NCBI GenBank assembly: GCA_013619035.1
Contig: JABXKX010000011.1
Coordinates: 1-11,531 of the forward strand
Reading direction: 5' to 3'
From: Peptostreptococcaceae bacterium
GTDB lineage: Bacteria; Bacillota_A; Clostridia; Peptostreptococcales; Acidaminobacteraceae
Length of the DNA stretch: 11,531 bases
Both the position numbers and the translations under genes were made by a program. Below are positions 1-5,349 of the stretch, in pieces (the first letter of the stretch is position 1; every line of letters starts with the position of its first letter). The notes under the pieces were generated by a model. It ran no database searches, had not been told where the DNA came from, and was given only the letters and a program-made list of their open reading frames with translations.

Positions 1-29
1 TGGTTAGATACATCAAAACAAATATTTTA

Positions 30-791
30 TTATGAGATTTTAAACGATTTATCATTTGACACCTCTCTAATAGGTTCGCTTAATGACATGAATAAGTTAA
101 ATAATGCATCTGTTTCTTTTGATTTGTGGAGCATCTCAGGATGCCATTGTACACCTAAAATTTTATCTTCATTACTGAATATGATTTCAATGACGTTATC
201 ATCTGAAATACCAATTTCACTATTTTCTTTAAGTTTTGATCCGAGTTCATCAATACATTGATGATGAAATGAATTGGTTTGTATAAGATGTCCTAAAGCT
301 TTTGAGAGTGTATCTCCTAATATATTTACATTGTGTACCTTTTGATGTGTTTTATTTAGATTATGAAAATGTTTATCGTAGTCATGATTGTCCATGTGCT
401 GAACCAAGGTACCACCCATTGAAACATTAATAAGCTGAAATCCTCTACAAATGCCCATGATAGGTTTCTTTTTCGCATGAAATTTCTTGATGAGTAATAA
501 TTCCCATTTATCTCTGTCTAAATCAAAGTCACCACAATCTTTATTTATTGATCTATGATACAAGATTGGTGTAACATCTGGACCACCAACCAATAAAAGC
601 ATGTCCAATGTGTTGGCATAAGATTCTGCAAATAAATCGAGTTGCTGTTCATTTAAAAATTCATATGATGGTAATAAAATGGGTAAACCACCTGCATCAA
701 TAATTTTTTCTTGATACTGTTTATTGACACCATTGCTGTAAAATCCCAATGTTGATTGATAATTTGTAGTTGTAATACCTACTTTTTTCAT
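30..791 (-). CDS. Peptidase C26 / gamma-glutamyl-GABA hydrolase-like class-I glutamine amidotransferase
   Basis: A 253-residue protein of the PuuD-like peptidase C26 family, class-I glutamine amidotransferase fold; members hydrolyse gamma-glutamyl amide bonds, for example gamma-glutamyl-GABA in putrescine breakdown. Visible motifs are LLVGGPDV (65-72), the nucleophile elbow GICRG with Cys115, SFHHQ (174-178), and the closing QWHPE with His217 and Glu219, so the Cys-His-Glu triad is complete. Length matches the family (about 230-260). No signal peptide or membrane segment, so it should be cytoplasmic. The ATG at 791-789 is preceded by AAAGGAGG on the minus strand (803-796), an excellent ribosome site. 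It is divergent from an HxlR-type regulator, with which it shares a 134-nt region. No putrescine-pathway genes are adjacent, so the substrate is undetermined. Family confidence is high, substrate low. Confidence 0.88.
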   Translation of the reverse strand: MKKVGITTTNYQSTLGFYSNGVNKQYQEKIIDAGGLPILLPSYEFLNEQQLDLFAESYANTLDMLLLVGGPDVTPILYHRSINKDCGDFDLDRDKWELLLIKKFHAKKKPIMGICRGFQLINVSMGGTLVQHMDNHDYDKHFHNLNKTHQKVHNVNILGDTLSKALGHLIQTNSFHHQCIDELGSKLKENSEIGISDDNVIEIIFSNEDKILGVQWHPEMLHKSKETDALFNLFMSLSEPIREVSNDKSFKIS

Positions 792-795
792 GTTT

Positions 796-803
796 CCTCC
801 TTT
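796..803 (-). promoter_or_regulatory. Strong ribosome binding site of the peptidase C26 gene
   Basis: On the minus strand AAAGGAGG lies 4 nt before the ATG at 791-789, supporting this start. Confidence 0.8.
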
Positions 804-821
804 CGTATTTATTATGATGTC

Positions 822-827
822 ATTATA
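822..827 (-). promoter_or_regulatory. Probable -10 element for the peptidase C26 gene
   Basis: The minus strand reads TATAAT here, about 30 nt upstream of the start codon. No good -35 is present at the usual spacing (TTCCAT at 851-846 is the closest), so the promoter may be weak or activator-dependent. Confidence 0.5.
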
Positions 828-870
828 GTGTACAATGGTATTAGAATGGAAGTATGCACTTTTTAGTAAC

Positions 871-890
871 TAGTATCTAATTGGATACTA
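871..890. promoter_or_regulatory. Palindromic operator candidate in the divergent region (HxlR-type site)
   Basis: TAGTATC (871-877) is the exact reverse complement of GATACTA (884-890). The 6-nt spacer contains AATT, so 18 of 20 positions are symmetric. It overlaps the likely -10 of the regulator (TATAAA, 889-894) and lies some 44 nt upstream of the -10 of the divergent gene. HxlR-family dimers bind short A+T-rich palindromes of this kind. Autorepression, possibly with co-control of the divergent gene, is inferred. Confidence 0.65.
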
Positions 891-894
891 TAAA
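889..894 (+). promoter_or_regulatory. Possible -10 element for the HxlR-type regulator
   Basis: TATAAA lies 31 nt upstream of the chosen ATG and partly inside the palindrome. No convincing -35 is seen upstream. Occupancy of the palindrome would block polymerase here. Confidence 0.4.
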
Positions 895-914
895 ATAGAT
901 GTATGCTAGTAAAT

Positions 915-919
915 GGAGG
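915..919 (+). promoter_or_regulatory. Ribosome binding site that fixes the HxlR-type gene start
   Basis: GGAGG, 6 nt before the ATG at 926. It lies inside the longer reading frame opened at 899, which argues against that earlier start. Confidence 0.75.
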
Positions 920-925
920 TGCTGT

Positions 926-1258
926 ATGGACAGTAAAATTGATTTAAATGTTTTATCAAGTGATGAATGTGGTATAGAATATACATTGTTGAAAATGGGT
1001 GGTAAATGGAAACCTTTGATATTATGGTTTTTAGCTAAGAACGGAACCAAGAGATATGGAGAGATAAGAAAATTCATACCTAAAGTAACCAATAAAATGC
1101 TGAGTCAACAGCTAAAAGAGCTGGTGGCAGATAAGTTGGTAAAGAGAAAAGACTATAAAACAATCCCTCCGAAAGTTGAATATTCAATTACTAAAGAAGG
1201 GGAGACTCTTATACCAATACTTGATTTGATGTGCGCGTGGGGATATAAGAAAAGTTAA
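926..1258 (+). CDS. HxlR-family winged-helix transcriptional regulator
   Basis: A 110-residue MarR-like/HxlR (DUF24) regulator. The hallmark N-terminus is present: a lone conserved Cys15 just before GIEYTLLKMGGKWKPLIL (16-33). The recognition helix lies near NKMLSQQLKELVADKLV (56-72), followed by the wing RKDYKTIPPKVEYSIT (74-89) and a C-terminal dimerisation helix containing Cys103. In characterised relatives (YodB, HypR) the equivalent N-terminal cysteine senses electrophiles or oxidants; that role here is inferred from its position. The start is the ATG at 926, 6 nt after GGAGG (915-919); an in-frame ATG at 899 would lie upstream of that site and next to the -10. Divergent from the peptidase C26 gene, with a palindrome between them, and followed by its own terminator, so it is probably monocistronic and autoregulated. 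The effector is unknown. Confidence 0.9.
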   Translation: MDSKIDLNVLSSDECGIEYTLLKMGGKWKPLILWFLAKNGTKRYGEIRKFIPKVTNKMLSQQLKELVADKLVKRKDYKTIPPKVEYSITKEGETLIPILDLMCAWGYKKS

Positions 1259-1305
1259 TAGTTTTTTTATTACCAGAATCGTAATACGAATATATAATTA
1301 CACCG

Positions 1306-1338
1306 TGGTTTCCCAATGTAGGGAAACCATTTTTGTTT
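1306..1338 (+). terminator. Intrinsic terminator after the HxlR-type gene
   Basis: TGGTTTCCC (1306-1314) pairs perfectly with GGGAAACCA (1321-1329) around a 6-nt loop, followed by a T-rich tract (1330-1338). It begins 48 nt after the regulator's stop codon and separates that gene from the threonine operon. Confidence 0.85.
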
Positions 1339-1406
1339 GTAACTTGTGAGAAATATGAAAGTGAAGTTTATCCTAGATAATATGTTTTAATATTTTAAAT
1401 TTGCTG

Positions 1407-1435
1407 TTGCGTCTTAAATAGTACTGTGTTACAAT
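1407..1435 (+). promoter_or_regulatory. Promoter of the thrC-apgM operon (extended -10)
   Basis: TTGCGT (1407-1412), a 17-nt spacer and TACAAT (1430-1435), with TG at 1427-1428 forming an extended -10. Transcription should begin near 1442, giving a leader of only about 50 nt, too short for a T-box or attenuator. Any threonine control must act elsewhere or at the promoter. Confidence 0.7.
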
Positions 1436-1484
1436 AAGTAAATTTTAATGAAAAAAGCACACAAGTGTCTTTATCACACGGACA

Positions 1485-1489
1485 GGAGG
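1485..1489 (+). promoter_or_regulatory. Ribosome binding site that fixes the thrC start
   Basis: GGAGG, 5 nt before the ATG at 1495. An in-frame GTG at 1465 lies upstream of it and has no ribosome site of its own. Confidence 0.8.
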
Positions 1490-1494
1490 GTTTG

Positions 1495-2949
1495 ATGTTA
1501 TATAAGAGTACAAGAGGAAATAAAACAGTTTTAAGTTCACAAGCCATAGTAGCAGGCATAGCACCAGATGGTGGTTTGTATGTGCCAGTATCCGTTCCAA
1601 GCTTGGAACTATCAGAGTTACTATCCAAGTCATATCAAGAACTGGCATCTTATGTGTTGTCATTGTATTTGACAGACTTTTCTGAACAAGAGATTAAATG
1701 TAGTGTTTATAAAGCGTATGACGAAAAATTTGTAGAAGAGATTGTACCGATTAAATACTTAGAAGGTAGAAGTATTCTAGAACTCTATCATGGTAAAACA
1801 TTGGCTTTTAAAGATATGGCACTGTCTATTCTGCCATACTTGATGAAAAAAGCATCTAAAAGACTTGGTATCAAAGAAGAGATTGTTATTTTAGCAGCGA
1901 CTTCTGGAGATACTGGTAAAGCAGCGCTTGAAGGATTTGCTGATGTAGAAGGCACAAAGATTGTTGTATTCTATCCGTCAGAAGGTATTAGTGATATACA
2001 AAAACATCAAATGGTATCTCAGAAGGGTAAAAACACATTTGTCTTTGGTATCAAAGGTAACTTTGATGATGCACAGTCTGCAGTCAAATCAATATTCTTA
2101 GATGAAGAATTAAAGAAACAGTTAAAATCAGATGGTTTTGTATTTTCATCTGCTAACTCGATCAATATCGGTCGTTTGGTGCCTCAAATCGTTTATTATA
2201 TCCATGGCTATTTAGAACATGTGAGAAAAGGTCTTATAAAGTTGGGTGATGAAATGAATGTGGTTGTACCAACGGGTAACTTTGGGAATATTCTAGCCGC
2301 TAGATATGCCAAAGAAATGGGTCTTCCAATAAAGAAATTCATCTGTGCTTCTAATGAAAACGCCGTATTAAGTGATTTTATTAAAACTGGCGTTTATGAT
2401 TTGGATAGACCGTTTAAAGTGACCAATTCACCATCAATGGATATTTTGATTTCTTCAAATTTAGAAAGATATTTAGCACTCATCGGAGAAGATGTAAATG
2501 ACTTAATGATGAAACTTAAAACAGATAAAAAATATGAGATATCTGAGACTGGAAAAAAAGCCATGTCTGATTTCTATGGTCACTTTGCAACAGAACGTGA
2601 AACACTTTCTAAAATAAAATCAGTTTATGAAAATGAAGGTTATTTACTGGATACACATACTGCAGTTGCAGAAGTTGTCTATGATTATTATAAAAAAGAA
2701 TCAGGGGATGAAACGCTGGCACTCATAGCGTCTACAGCAAGCCCTTTTAAATTTACAAGAGATGTATTAAAGAGTATTTCAGATGATTTATTATTAGATG
2801 ATGACTTTGAGCTGATAAAAATATTATCAGAGAAGACAGGTTTAGAAATTCCTAAATCAATAGAAACTTTATCTGAAGATGAGGTAAGACATCCTCATGT
2901 CATCAGCAAAGTTTCTATCAAAAATACAGTTGAAACAATTTTGAGGTGA
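1495..2949 (+). CDS. thrC: Threonine synthase
   Basis: Threonine synthase (EC 4.2.3.1), a pyridoxal-phosphate enzyme converting O-phosphohomoserine to threonine and phosphate. From the ATG at 1495 the protein is 484 residues, in the range of the longer ThrC class. It begins with the typical MLYKSTRGN and has APDGGLYVP (23-31), HGKTLAFKD (99-107) with the PLP lysine at Lys106, SGDTGKAAL (137-145) and the phosphate-binding PTGNFGN (259-265). The ATG has GGAGG 5 nt upstream; a GTG 30 nt earlier adds ten non-family residues and lacks a ribosome site. The stop is 3 nt before the ApgM-family gene, so the two are almost certainly cotranscribed and translationally close. No frameshift or missing motif is apparent. 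Confidence 0.95.
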   Translation: MLYKSTRGNKTVLSSQAIVAGIAPDGGLYVPVSVPSLELSELLSKSYQELASYVLSLYLTDFSEQEIKCSVYKAYDEKFVEEIVPIKYLEGRSILELYHGKTLAFKDMALSILPYLMKKASKRLGIKEEIVILAATSGDTGKAALEGFADVEGTKIVVFYPSEGISDIQKHQMVSQKGKNTFVFGIKGNFDDAQSAVKSIFLDEELKKQLKSDGFVFSSANSINIGRLVPQIVYYIHGYLEHVRKGLIKLGDEMNVVVPTGNFGNILAARYAKEMGLPIKKFICASNENAVLSDFIKTGVYDLDRPFKVTNSPSMDILISSNLERYLALIGEDVNDLMMKLKTDKKYEISETGKKAMSDFYGHFATERETLSKIKSVYENEGYLLDTHTAVAEVVYDYYKKESGDETLALIASTASPFKFTRDVLKSISDDLLLDDDFELIKILSEKTGLEIPKSIETLSEDEVRHPHVISKVSIKNTVETILR

Positions 2950-2952
2950 CCT

Positions 2953-4158
2953 ATGAAGTATATAGTTGTATTAATCGATGGTATGGCAGATGAGTCAATA
3001 GCATCACTAGATAATAAAACACCCTTAGAATTTGCCAATATAAATGCCATTGATGAATTGGCTAAAGTCTCGGAACTCGGTATGGTTCACACAATCCCCG
3101 AAGGTATGGCACCGGGTAGTGATGTTGCCAATCTATCGATTATGGGTTACGCACCAGATAAATACCATACAGGGAGATCACCATTAGAGGCAGCAAACAT
3201 TGGTATTCCAATGAAACCAGATGATATTATTTTTAGATGTAATTTGGTGACGGTATCAGAAGATATGCCTTATGAAAACAAAGTGATGATAGATCATAGT
3301 GCGTCAGATATTACAAGTGAAGAAGCAAGTCAATTGATGGACGCTTTAAGAGAAGCGTTAAATGATGAGACAAAAAAATTCTTTGATGGTACAAGTTATA
3401 GAAATATAGTGGTATGGGAAAATGGTACGCTAGACTTAAAACTTCAACCACCTCATGACTTCTTAGAACAGACGTTAGAAAAGTATATCCCTGTTGGTGC
3501 TGATTGGATATGGGCATTTGAGAAAAAGAGTTTTGAAATATTAAATCATCATCCAATCAATGAAGATAGAAGAAAACGTGGTTTAAATCCAGCCAATATG
3601 ATTTGGATCTGGGGTGAAGGTAAAAAGCCAAAATTAGACTTATTTGAAGACTTGTACGGTCTTAAAGGGGTTACCATTTCAGCGGTGGATTTAATTAAAG
3701 GTATCGGTAGATGTGCTGGTATGGAAGCCATTCACGTTGAAGGTGCAACCGGTACAATTCATACTAATTTCAAAGGTAAAGCAGATGCTTGTCTAAAAGC
3801 TTTAGAAGATGGTAATGATTATGTTTACTTACATTTAGAAGCGACAGATGAATGTAGTCATCAAGGTAACTTAGATGAGAAAATAGAAGCCATTGAAATC
3901 ATTGATGAAGTGGTTGTGAAGTATTTAAAACAAGCACTGGATCAAAAAAATGAGCCATATAGAATGATGATATTACCAGATCATCCAACGCCAGTAAGGA
4001 CTAGAACGCATACATCTAATCCGGTACCGTATTTAATCTATGACTCAGAACACTTAAAAGAATCTGGAAAAAACGGGTATCATGAAAAATCATGTGAAAG
4101 TACTGGTATTACTTTTAATACTGGACCTGAGTTAACAGCGTACTTTGTACAAAAATAA
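2953..4158 (+). CDS. apgM: ApgM-family phosphoglycerate-mutase-like protein, proposed homoserine kinase
   Basis: A 401-residue member of the archaeal-type cofactor-independent phosphoglycerate mutase (ApgM) family, alkaline-phosphatase superfamily. Active-site signatures: LIDGMAD (7-13) with metal ligand Asp9, MAPGSDVANLSIMGY (52-66) with the nucleophilic Ser56, HLEATDECSHQGN (294-306) with metal-binding Asp299 and His303, and LPDHPTPVRTRTH (341-353) with Asp343, His344 and His353. One subfamily of these proteins is repeatedly found beside threonine genes in genomes lacking a classical thrB and has been proposed to be a homoserine kinase. The position 3 nt after thrC, with ribosome site GAGGTGA overlapping the thrC stop, fits that role: it would make the O-phosphohomoserine that ThrC uses. 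Phosphoglycerate mutase activity cannot be excluded from sequence. Family confidence is high; the kinase role is inferred from context. Confidence 0.85.
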   Translation: MKYIVVLIDGMADESIASLDNKTPLEFANINAIDELAKVSELGMVHTIPEGMAPGSDVANLSIMGYAPDKYHTGRSPLEAANIGIPMKPDDIIFRCNLVTVSEDMPYENKVMIDHSASDITSEEASQLMDALREALNDETKKFFDGTSYRNIVVWENGTLDLKLQPPHDFLEQTLEKYIPVGADWIWAFEKKSFEILNHHPINEDRRKRGLNPANMIWIWGEGKKPKLDLFEDLYGLKGVTISAVDLIKGIGRCAGMEAIHVEGATGTIHTNFKGKADACLKALEDGNDYVYLHLEATDECSHQGNLDEKIEAIEIIDEVVVKYLKQALDQKNEPYRMMILPDHPTPVRTRTHTSNPVPYLIYDSEHLKESGKNGYHEKSCESTGITFNTGPELTAYFVQK

Positions 4159-4177
4159 TAAAAGTATAATTATAACG

Positions 4178-4206
4178 TTGACATGTATTTTTATGCATGC
4201 TATACT
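4178..4206 (+). promoter_or_regulatory. Promoter of the his operon
   Basis: A perfect TTGACA (4178-4183), a 17-nt spacer and TATACT (4201-4206) with TG at 4198-4199 (extended -10). Transcription is predicted to start near 4213, some 225 nt before hisZ. Such a strong promoter suits an operon controlled mainly by early termination. Confidence 0.88.
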
Positions 4207-4225
4207 TCATTAAAATTGAACTTAT

Positions 4226-4231
4226 GGGGAG
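4226..4231 (+). promoter_or_regulatory. Ribosome binding site of the his leader peptide
   Basis: GGGGAG, 6 nt before the ATG at 4238. It supports real translation of the short leader. Confidence 0.75.
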
Positions 4232-4237
4232 ATACTT

Positions 4238-4312
4238 ATGAAATCGAACAGAATTTTATTAAATCAATTACATCATCATCATAGATTCAGGGTTTGTATA
4301 ATGGACAATTAG
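4238..4312 (+). CDS. hisL: his operon leader peptide with four consecutive histidine codons
   Basis: A 24-codon reading frame, starting MKSNRILLNQL, followed by four CAT (His) codons at 4271-4282, then RFRVCIMDN and a TAG stop. It has a good ribosome site and begins about 25 nt after the predicted transcription start. It sits between a consensus promoter and an intrinsic terminator directly ahead of nine his genes. A run of four His codons in 24 is very unlikely by chance and matches the logic of enteric HisL, where ribosome stalling for lack of charged tRNA-His prevents termination. The sequence around the His run does not resemble the enteric peptide; only the function is likely to be shared. 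The His codons themselves form part of an alternative RNA helix (see the leader feature). The hisL symbol is by analogy. Confidence 0.85.
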   Translation: MKSNRILLNQLHHHHRFRVCIMDN

Positions 4313-4405
4313 GTTCATAGATGCAAGCTCTGCTTTTGATAAGCTAAAGCTTGCATCTATGATGACGATACGAAAGACGTCACGTAGATCATACGTGGCG
4401 TCTTT
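4272..4405 (+). promoter_or_regulatory. his attenuator: competing RNA segments upstream of the terminator
   Basis: Three segments can form mutually exclusive helices. Segment 1, on the His codons (4272-4286), is complementary to 4355-4369: 11 contiguous pairs, one mismatch, 3 more pairs. Segment 2 (4315-4329, TCATAGATGCAAGCT) pairs perfectly over 15 bp with 4348-4362. Segments 1 and 2 share TCATAGAT and so compete for segment 3. A ribosome stalled on the His codons would cover segment 1 and leave 2:3 to form. A ribosome at the stop codon (4310-4312) would cover most of segment 2 and leave segment 1 free for 1:3. How this couples to the terminator is not settled by sequence: TGACG (4363-4367), freed only when 1:3 is absent, can pair with CGTCA (4378-4382) in the terminator's 5' arm. 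Confidence 0.72.
4315..4362 (+). repeat. Long inverted repeat (hairpin) in the his leader
   Basis: TCATAGATGCAAGCT (4315-4329) and its exact complement at 4348-4362, with an inner GCTT/AAGC stem (4332-4335 and 4341-4344) around TTGAT. No T-tract follows, so it is not a terminator. It is the 2:3 helix of the proposed attenuator and begins 2 nt after the leader peptide's stop codon. Confidence 0.9.
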
Positions 4406-4411
4406 TTATTT
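4373..4411 (+). terminator. Attenuator terminator of the his operon
   Basis: AAAGACGTCACGTA (4373-4386) pairs with TACGTGGCGTCTTT (4392-4405) as a 14-bp stem with one G-U pair and a 5-nt loop, followed by a T-rich tract to 4411. It ends 26 nt before hisZ with no gene end in between, so its role is conditional rather than final. It could also stop transcripts reading in from apgM. Confidence 0.9.
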
Positions 4412-4427
4412 ACTCAAAAATACTTAT

Positions 4428-4432
4428 GGAGG
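4428..4432 (+). promoter_or_regulatory. Ribosome binding site that fixes the hisZ start
   Basis: GGAGG, 5 nt before the ATG at 4438. The in-frame ATG at 4426 overlaps this site, so it is an unlikely start. Confidence 0.75.
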
Positions 4433-4437
4433 AAAAT

Positions 4438-5349
4438 ATGGAATATTATTTAAAAAACTTACGTAAAAGAAGTCAGACTAGAGAAGCTGTACAGGCAATT
4501 ATAAAAAATAGTGGTTACTTGATGATGGAGACATCATACTTTGAACCTTATGATACTTTTTCGAAATGTAGTGGTCGAACCCCTAAAGAAAAAACGGTTA
4601 AGGTCATCAATAACTTAGGTGAAATCGAAATCTTAAGACCTGATATTACCTTTAACATCATACAGGAATTATCAAACTTGTATGAAGCACCTAAACAGTT
4701 AAAACTTTGCTACGATTCAACCGTATTTGAAAATGATCTGATAGAAGGCATTAAAGAAAAAAGACAAATTGGTGCTGAGTATCTTGGTAATTTATCCATT
4801 GAAGCAGATATGGAGATTATCAGATTATCCTGCCAGGTTTTGAAAATGACCCATAATTCGGTTTTAGTAATAGGTCATACAAAATATCTAGAAGGTCTCT
4901 TAAAGGAAATAGAGTGTAAAGAAACCTCTAAATTAGAGATCAAAGAAGCCATTTATAAAAAACAACCTTTACTTTTAGACAGCCTTCTCACAACGCTTGA
5001 GGTCAGAACTGAGATCAAAGAAAAGTTATTGATGTTGTTAGAAGTGGAGAACTTTGATTTAAAAGCATATGCTCAAGGATTTATGAATGGCGACATGAAA
5101 ATAGCACTAAGTGAAATTGGATTTTTAATTGATAATTTGAATCAACCTGTTGAATTTGATCTCAGTTTATTGTCACAATTTGATTATTATGATGGCATTA
5201 TTTTTAAAGGATACAACAAAGGGTTGAACGTACCCATCATAAGAGGTGGCAGATATGATCAACTCTCCAGCTTATTTAATAAAAGTATCCCGGCGGTAGG
5301 ATTTTCAGTGGAATTTGAAGGATTAATGAGGAGTGTGACTAATGATTAG
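4438..5349 (+). CDS. hisZ: ATP phosphoribosyltransferase regulatory subunit HisZ
   Basis: A 303-residue HisRS-like protein that pairs with the short catalytic HisG to form ATP phosphoribosyltransferase and carries the histidine feedback site. It retains class-II synthetase-like elements: LRPDITFNI (66-74), LCYDSTVFEN (90-99), YYDGIIFKGY (250-259, the histidine-binding region) and RGGRYDQL (269-276). The motif-2-like stretch reads VFEN where tRNA synthetases have VFR-E, so the ATP-contacting arginine appears lost, consistent with a non-aminoacylating paralogue. There is no C-terminal anticodon-binding domain, and it is shorter than the roughly 390 residues common in HisZ. A true HisRS is ruled out by these features and by operon position. 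The start follows GGAGG; its last 8 nt overlap hisG. Confidence 0.92.
   Translation: MEYYLKNLRKRSQTREAVQAIIKNSGYLMMETSYFEPYDTFSKCSGRTPKEKTVKVINNLGEIEILRPDITFNIIQELSNLYEAPKQLKLCYDSTVFENDLIEGIKEKRQIGAEYLGNLSIEADMEIIRLSCQVLKMTHNSVLVIGHTKYLEGLLKEIECKETSKLEIKEAIYKKQPLLLDSLLTTLEVRTEIKEKLLMLLEVENFDLKAYAQGFMNGDMKIALSEIGFLIDNLNQPVEFDLSLLSQFDYYDGIIFKGYNKGLNVPIIRGGRYDQLSSLFNKSIPAVGFSVEFEGLMRSVTND

Noticed and set aside
1..29. Sequence left of the peptidase C26 stop codon
   Set aside because: Only 29 A+T-rich bases; no hairpin or gene end can be supported.
899..925. Earlier ATG start for the HxlR-type regulator
   Set aside because: It lies almost at the -10 element, leaves no leader or ribosome site, and contains the GGAGG used by the ATG at 926.
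877..1092. Minus-strand frame of 71 codons opposite the HxlR-type gene
   Set aside because: It lies fully within a well-supported gene and its promoter, with no family features or ribosome site. The same applies to minus-strand frames within thrC, apgM, hisG, hisA and hisF.
1465..1494. GTG start extending ThrC by ten residues
   Set aside because: The extra residues cover the GGAGG site, do not match the ThrC N-terminus, and the GTG has no ribosome site.
1448..1495. A 15-codon upstream frame before thrC (MKKAHKCLYHTDRRV) whose TGA overlaps the thrC ATG
   Set aside because: It lacks its own ribosome site, starts only a few nt after the predicted transcription start, contains the thrC ribosome site as codons, and has only one Thr codon. 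Probably chance.
4315..4362. The 15-bp leader hairpin as a transcription terminator
   Set aside because: It is followed by GATGACGATACG and has no T-tract; the real terminator lies at 4373-4411.
4213..4437. T-box riboswitch ahead of the his operon
   Set aside because: No AGGGTGGNACCGCG-like T-box sequence or recognisable specifier stem is present, and the His codons lie in a translatable frame with its own ribosome site. Leader-peptide attenuation fits better.
4426..4437. Earlier ATG start for HisZ
   Set aside because: The ATG overlaps the GGAGG that serves the ATG at 4438 and has no ribosome site of its own.
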